Origin: Beijerinckiaceae bacterium
Lineage (GTDB): Bacteria; Pseudomonadota; Alphaproteobacteria; Rhizobiales; Beijerinckiaceae
Assembly: GCA_947453205.1 (NCBI GenBank)
Contig: CANGFT010000029.1
Span: 1 to 49,770 of the forward strand
Length of the DNA stretch: 49,770 nucleotides
Direction: 5' to 3'
Made by a program: the position numbers and the translations under genes. The notes under the pieces were generated by a model. It worked only from the letters and a program-made list of their open reading frames with translations, did no database searches and had not been told where the DNA came from. Positions 48,113-49,770 of the stretch are shown one piece after another (positions within the stretch are counted from its first letter, which is position 1; the number at the start of each line of letters is the position of its first letter).

Positions 48113-49770
48113 ATGGCGAAACCGACGAAATCCCCCACCCGCACGCCGCGCTCGCGCGCCTCACGGCCAGATGTGCATCCCCTTGGCGAGCATCTCGCCG
48201 CCCTCCTCAATCCCGCACTCAACGAGCGGCGGCCGGGGCTGGAGGAGGCGCCGCAGGCGGGATTCGACTCCGGCGAGGCCAGCGAGGCGGCGGAAGCCCT
48301 CGCCCGCTCGCTCAGCCGCCGCAATGGCGGGCCGGACGTCGCCCTGCCAACCGACGAGGTGCGCCGGGTGCGCCCGCGCGGCGAAGCGGTCACCGGCGCT
48401 TCGGCCACTCTCGACAGCCTCAAGGCCCTGCTGGAGCAGGGCGACCCCAATCTGCGCGACAGCAAGCCATGGGCGCCCCATCGCCCGCCCCGGCCCGAGA
48501 AGTCCGAGGGCGGCGTGCCCTTCCGGCTCGTGTCCGAATATGAGCCCAAGGGCGACCAGCCCCGCGCCATCGAGGAGCTGGTCAGCGGCGTCGCAGAGCA
48601 CGAACGCGATCAGGTGCTGCTGGGCGTGACGGGCTCGGGCAAGACCTTCACCATGGCGCAGGTGATCGCCCGCACCAATCGCCCCGCCCTGATTCTGGCG
48701 CCCAACAAGACGCTGGCGGCGCAGCTCTACGGCGAGTTCAAATCCTTCTTCCCCGACAACGCCGTCGAATATTTCGTCTCCTACTACGACTACTATCAGC
48801 CCGAGGCCTATGTGCCGCGGACCGACACCTACATCGAGAAGGAAAGCTCCATCAACGAGCAGATCGACCGCATGCGCCATGCGGCCACGCGCGCCCTGCT
48901 GGAGCGGGACGACGTCATCATCGTGGCCTCCGTCTCCTGCATCTACGGCATCGGCTCGGTCGAGACCTATACGGCTATGACCTTCTCGCTGAAGGTGGGC
49001 GAGCAGATCAACCAGCGCCAGCTTCTCGCCGACCTCGTGGCCCTGCAATACAAGCGCAGCGGCGGCGACTTCTCACGCGGCGTGTTCCGGGTGCGCGGCG
49101 ACACGATCGAACTCTTTCCCGCCCACTATGAAGACCGCGCCTGGCGCATCAGCTTCTTCGGCGACGAGATCGAGAGCATCGTGGAGTTCGATCCGCTCAC
49201 AGGACGCAAGACGCAAGACCTCGAATTCGTGAAGGTCTACGCCAATTCGCATTATGTGACGCCGCGCCCCACCCTGTTGCAGGCCGTCAGCTCCATCAAG
49301 AGCGAGCTGAAGCAGCGGCTCAACGAGCTGAACAATGCGGGCCGCCTGCTTGAAGCCCAGAGGCTTGAGCAGCGCACCATCTTCGACATCGAAATGCTGG
49401 AGTCCACGGGCTCCTGCGCGGGCATCGAGAACTATTCGCGCTATCTCACGGGCCGCAAGCCGGGCGAGCCGCCGCCGACCCTGTTCGAATATCTGCCCGA
49501 CAACGCCCTCGTCTTCACCGACGAATCCCATGTCACCGTGCCGCAGATCGGCGCCATGTATAAGGGCGACTTCAGGCGCAAGGCGACGCTGGCCGAATAT
49601 GGCTTCCGCCTGCCCTCCTGCCTCGACAATCGCCCGCTGCGCTTCGAGGAATGGGAGGCCATGCGGCCGCAGACCGTCCATGTCTCCGCCACCCCCGGCG
49701 AATGGGAGATGGAGCGCACGGGCGGCGTCTTCGTGGAGCAGGTCATCCGCCCCACGGGCCTCATCGATCC
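48113..49770 (+). CDS. uvrB: UvrABC excinuclease subunit B (partial, C-terminus beyond the right edge)
   Basis: UvrB verifies damage handed over by UvrA and recruits UvrC. The first 552 residues are present and open to the end of the window. A basic/acidic low-complexity extension of about 135 residues precedes the conserved start [17 protein letters not shown]. The Walker A motif GVTGSGKT is at 171-178, the beta-hairpin [15 protein letters not shown] and [17 protein letters not shown] follow, and later [13 protein letters not shown] and VHVSATPG. The ATG at 48113 has only weak ribosome-binding support. The partner uvrC is 18 kb away on the opposite strand. Confidence 0.96.
   Translation, partial: MAKPTKSPTRTPRSRASRPDVHPLGEHLAALLNPALNERRPGLEEAPQAGFDSGEASEAAEALARSLSRRNGGPDVALPTDEVRRVRPRGEAVTGASATLDSLKALLEQGDPNLRDSKPWAPHRPPRPEKSEGGVPFRLVSEYEPKGDQPRAIEELVSGVAEHERDQVLLGVTGSGKTFTMAQVIARTNRPALILAPNKTLAAQLYGEFKSFFPDNAVEYFVSYYDYYQPEAYVPRTDTYIEKESSINEQIDRMRHAATRALLERDDVIIVASVSCIYGIGSVETYTAMTFSLKVGEQINQRQLLADLVALQYKRSGGDFSRGVFRVRGDTIELFPAHYEDRAWRISFFGDEIESIVEFDPLTGRKTQDLEFVKVYANSHYVTPRPTLLQAVSSIKSELKQRLNELNNAGRLLEAQRLEQRTIFDIEMLESTGSCAGIENYSRYLTGRKPGEPPPTLFEYLPDNALVFTDESHVTVPQIGAMYKGDFRRKATLAEYGFRLPSCLDNRPLRFEEWEAMRPQTVHVSATPGEWEMERTGGVFVEQVIRPTGLID

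Noticed and set aside
47820-48629. A 269-codon plus-strand frame across the PAP2/uvrB junction
   Set aside because: Arg/Pro/Ser-rich alternative frame; PAP2 motifs and UvrB motifs lie in other frames.

Overview
The window is chromosomal DNA of a high-GC alphaproteobacterium, most probably of the order Hyphomicrobiales (Rhizobiales). Support comes from the neighbourhood carA / yqeY / dnaG / rpoD, a trxB gene followed by an LsrB/VtlR-type LysR regulator, rplY(Ctc)-pth-ychF, lgt-midA-pgeF, pgsA-moaD-moaE, and a petP/petR/cenK-like regulatory cluster beside ilvE. Genus cannot be fixed from the sequence alone. No rRNA, tRNA, CRISPR array, complete insertion sequence or prophage was found.

Layout. 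0-4 kb: the end of a HlyU-family gene, then a large single-chain restriction-modification enzyme with an AT-rich centre, and a small unknown gene. 4-12.4 kb: core information genes rpoD, dnaG, yqeY and carA with selO set among them, and a methyltransferase. 12.4-18.9 kb: lgt-midA-pgeF, an amidase, ubiK, and trxB-lsrB. 19-22.1 kb: three tandem paralogous NMT1-type periplasmic binding proteins with no permease or ATPase. 22.1-27.4 kb: msrP, the purine/MTA salvage pair mtnP-apt, and an overlapping AbrB-membrane protein / GST / double-MaoC operon. 27.6-35 kb: uvrC, a lipoprotein, prs, rplY, pth, an unknown gene, ychJ and ychF. 35-37.8 kb: a TctC-type binding protein, pgsA-moaD-moaE, and an orphan antitoxin-like HTH gene. 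37.8-43.6 kb: ilvE, a MarR/response-regulator/histidine-kinase operon with overlapping genes, a CsbD protein, a TetR regulator and ybjN-proC. 43.6-49.8 kb: a dihydroxyphthalate-decarboxylase-like protein, aspartate aminotransferase, a lower-GC PAP2 membrane protein, and uvrB running off the right edge.

How it works together. Most of the window is housekeeping: transcription and replication initiation, nucleotide supply (carA, prs, apt, mtnP), translation quality (pth, ychF, rplY), envelope lipids (lgt, pgsA), amino-acid metabolism (ilvE, proC, aspartate aminotransferase) and excision repair (uvrC, uvrB). A redox theme runs through selO, trxB, lsrB and msrP, with a GST gene further on. Accessory material is limited to the restriction-modification gene, the binding-protein cluster, the orphan HTH gene, the 44.1-44.4 kb spacer and the PAP2 gene. 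I found no convincing new multi-gene defence or secretion system. The best leads are the mosaic restriction enzyme, the binding-protein triplet placed behind lsrB, the DnaG lacking zinc ligands, and several well-defined inverted or direct repeats in regulatory gaps.
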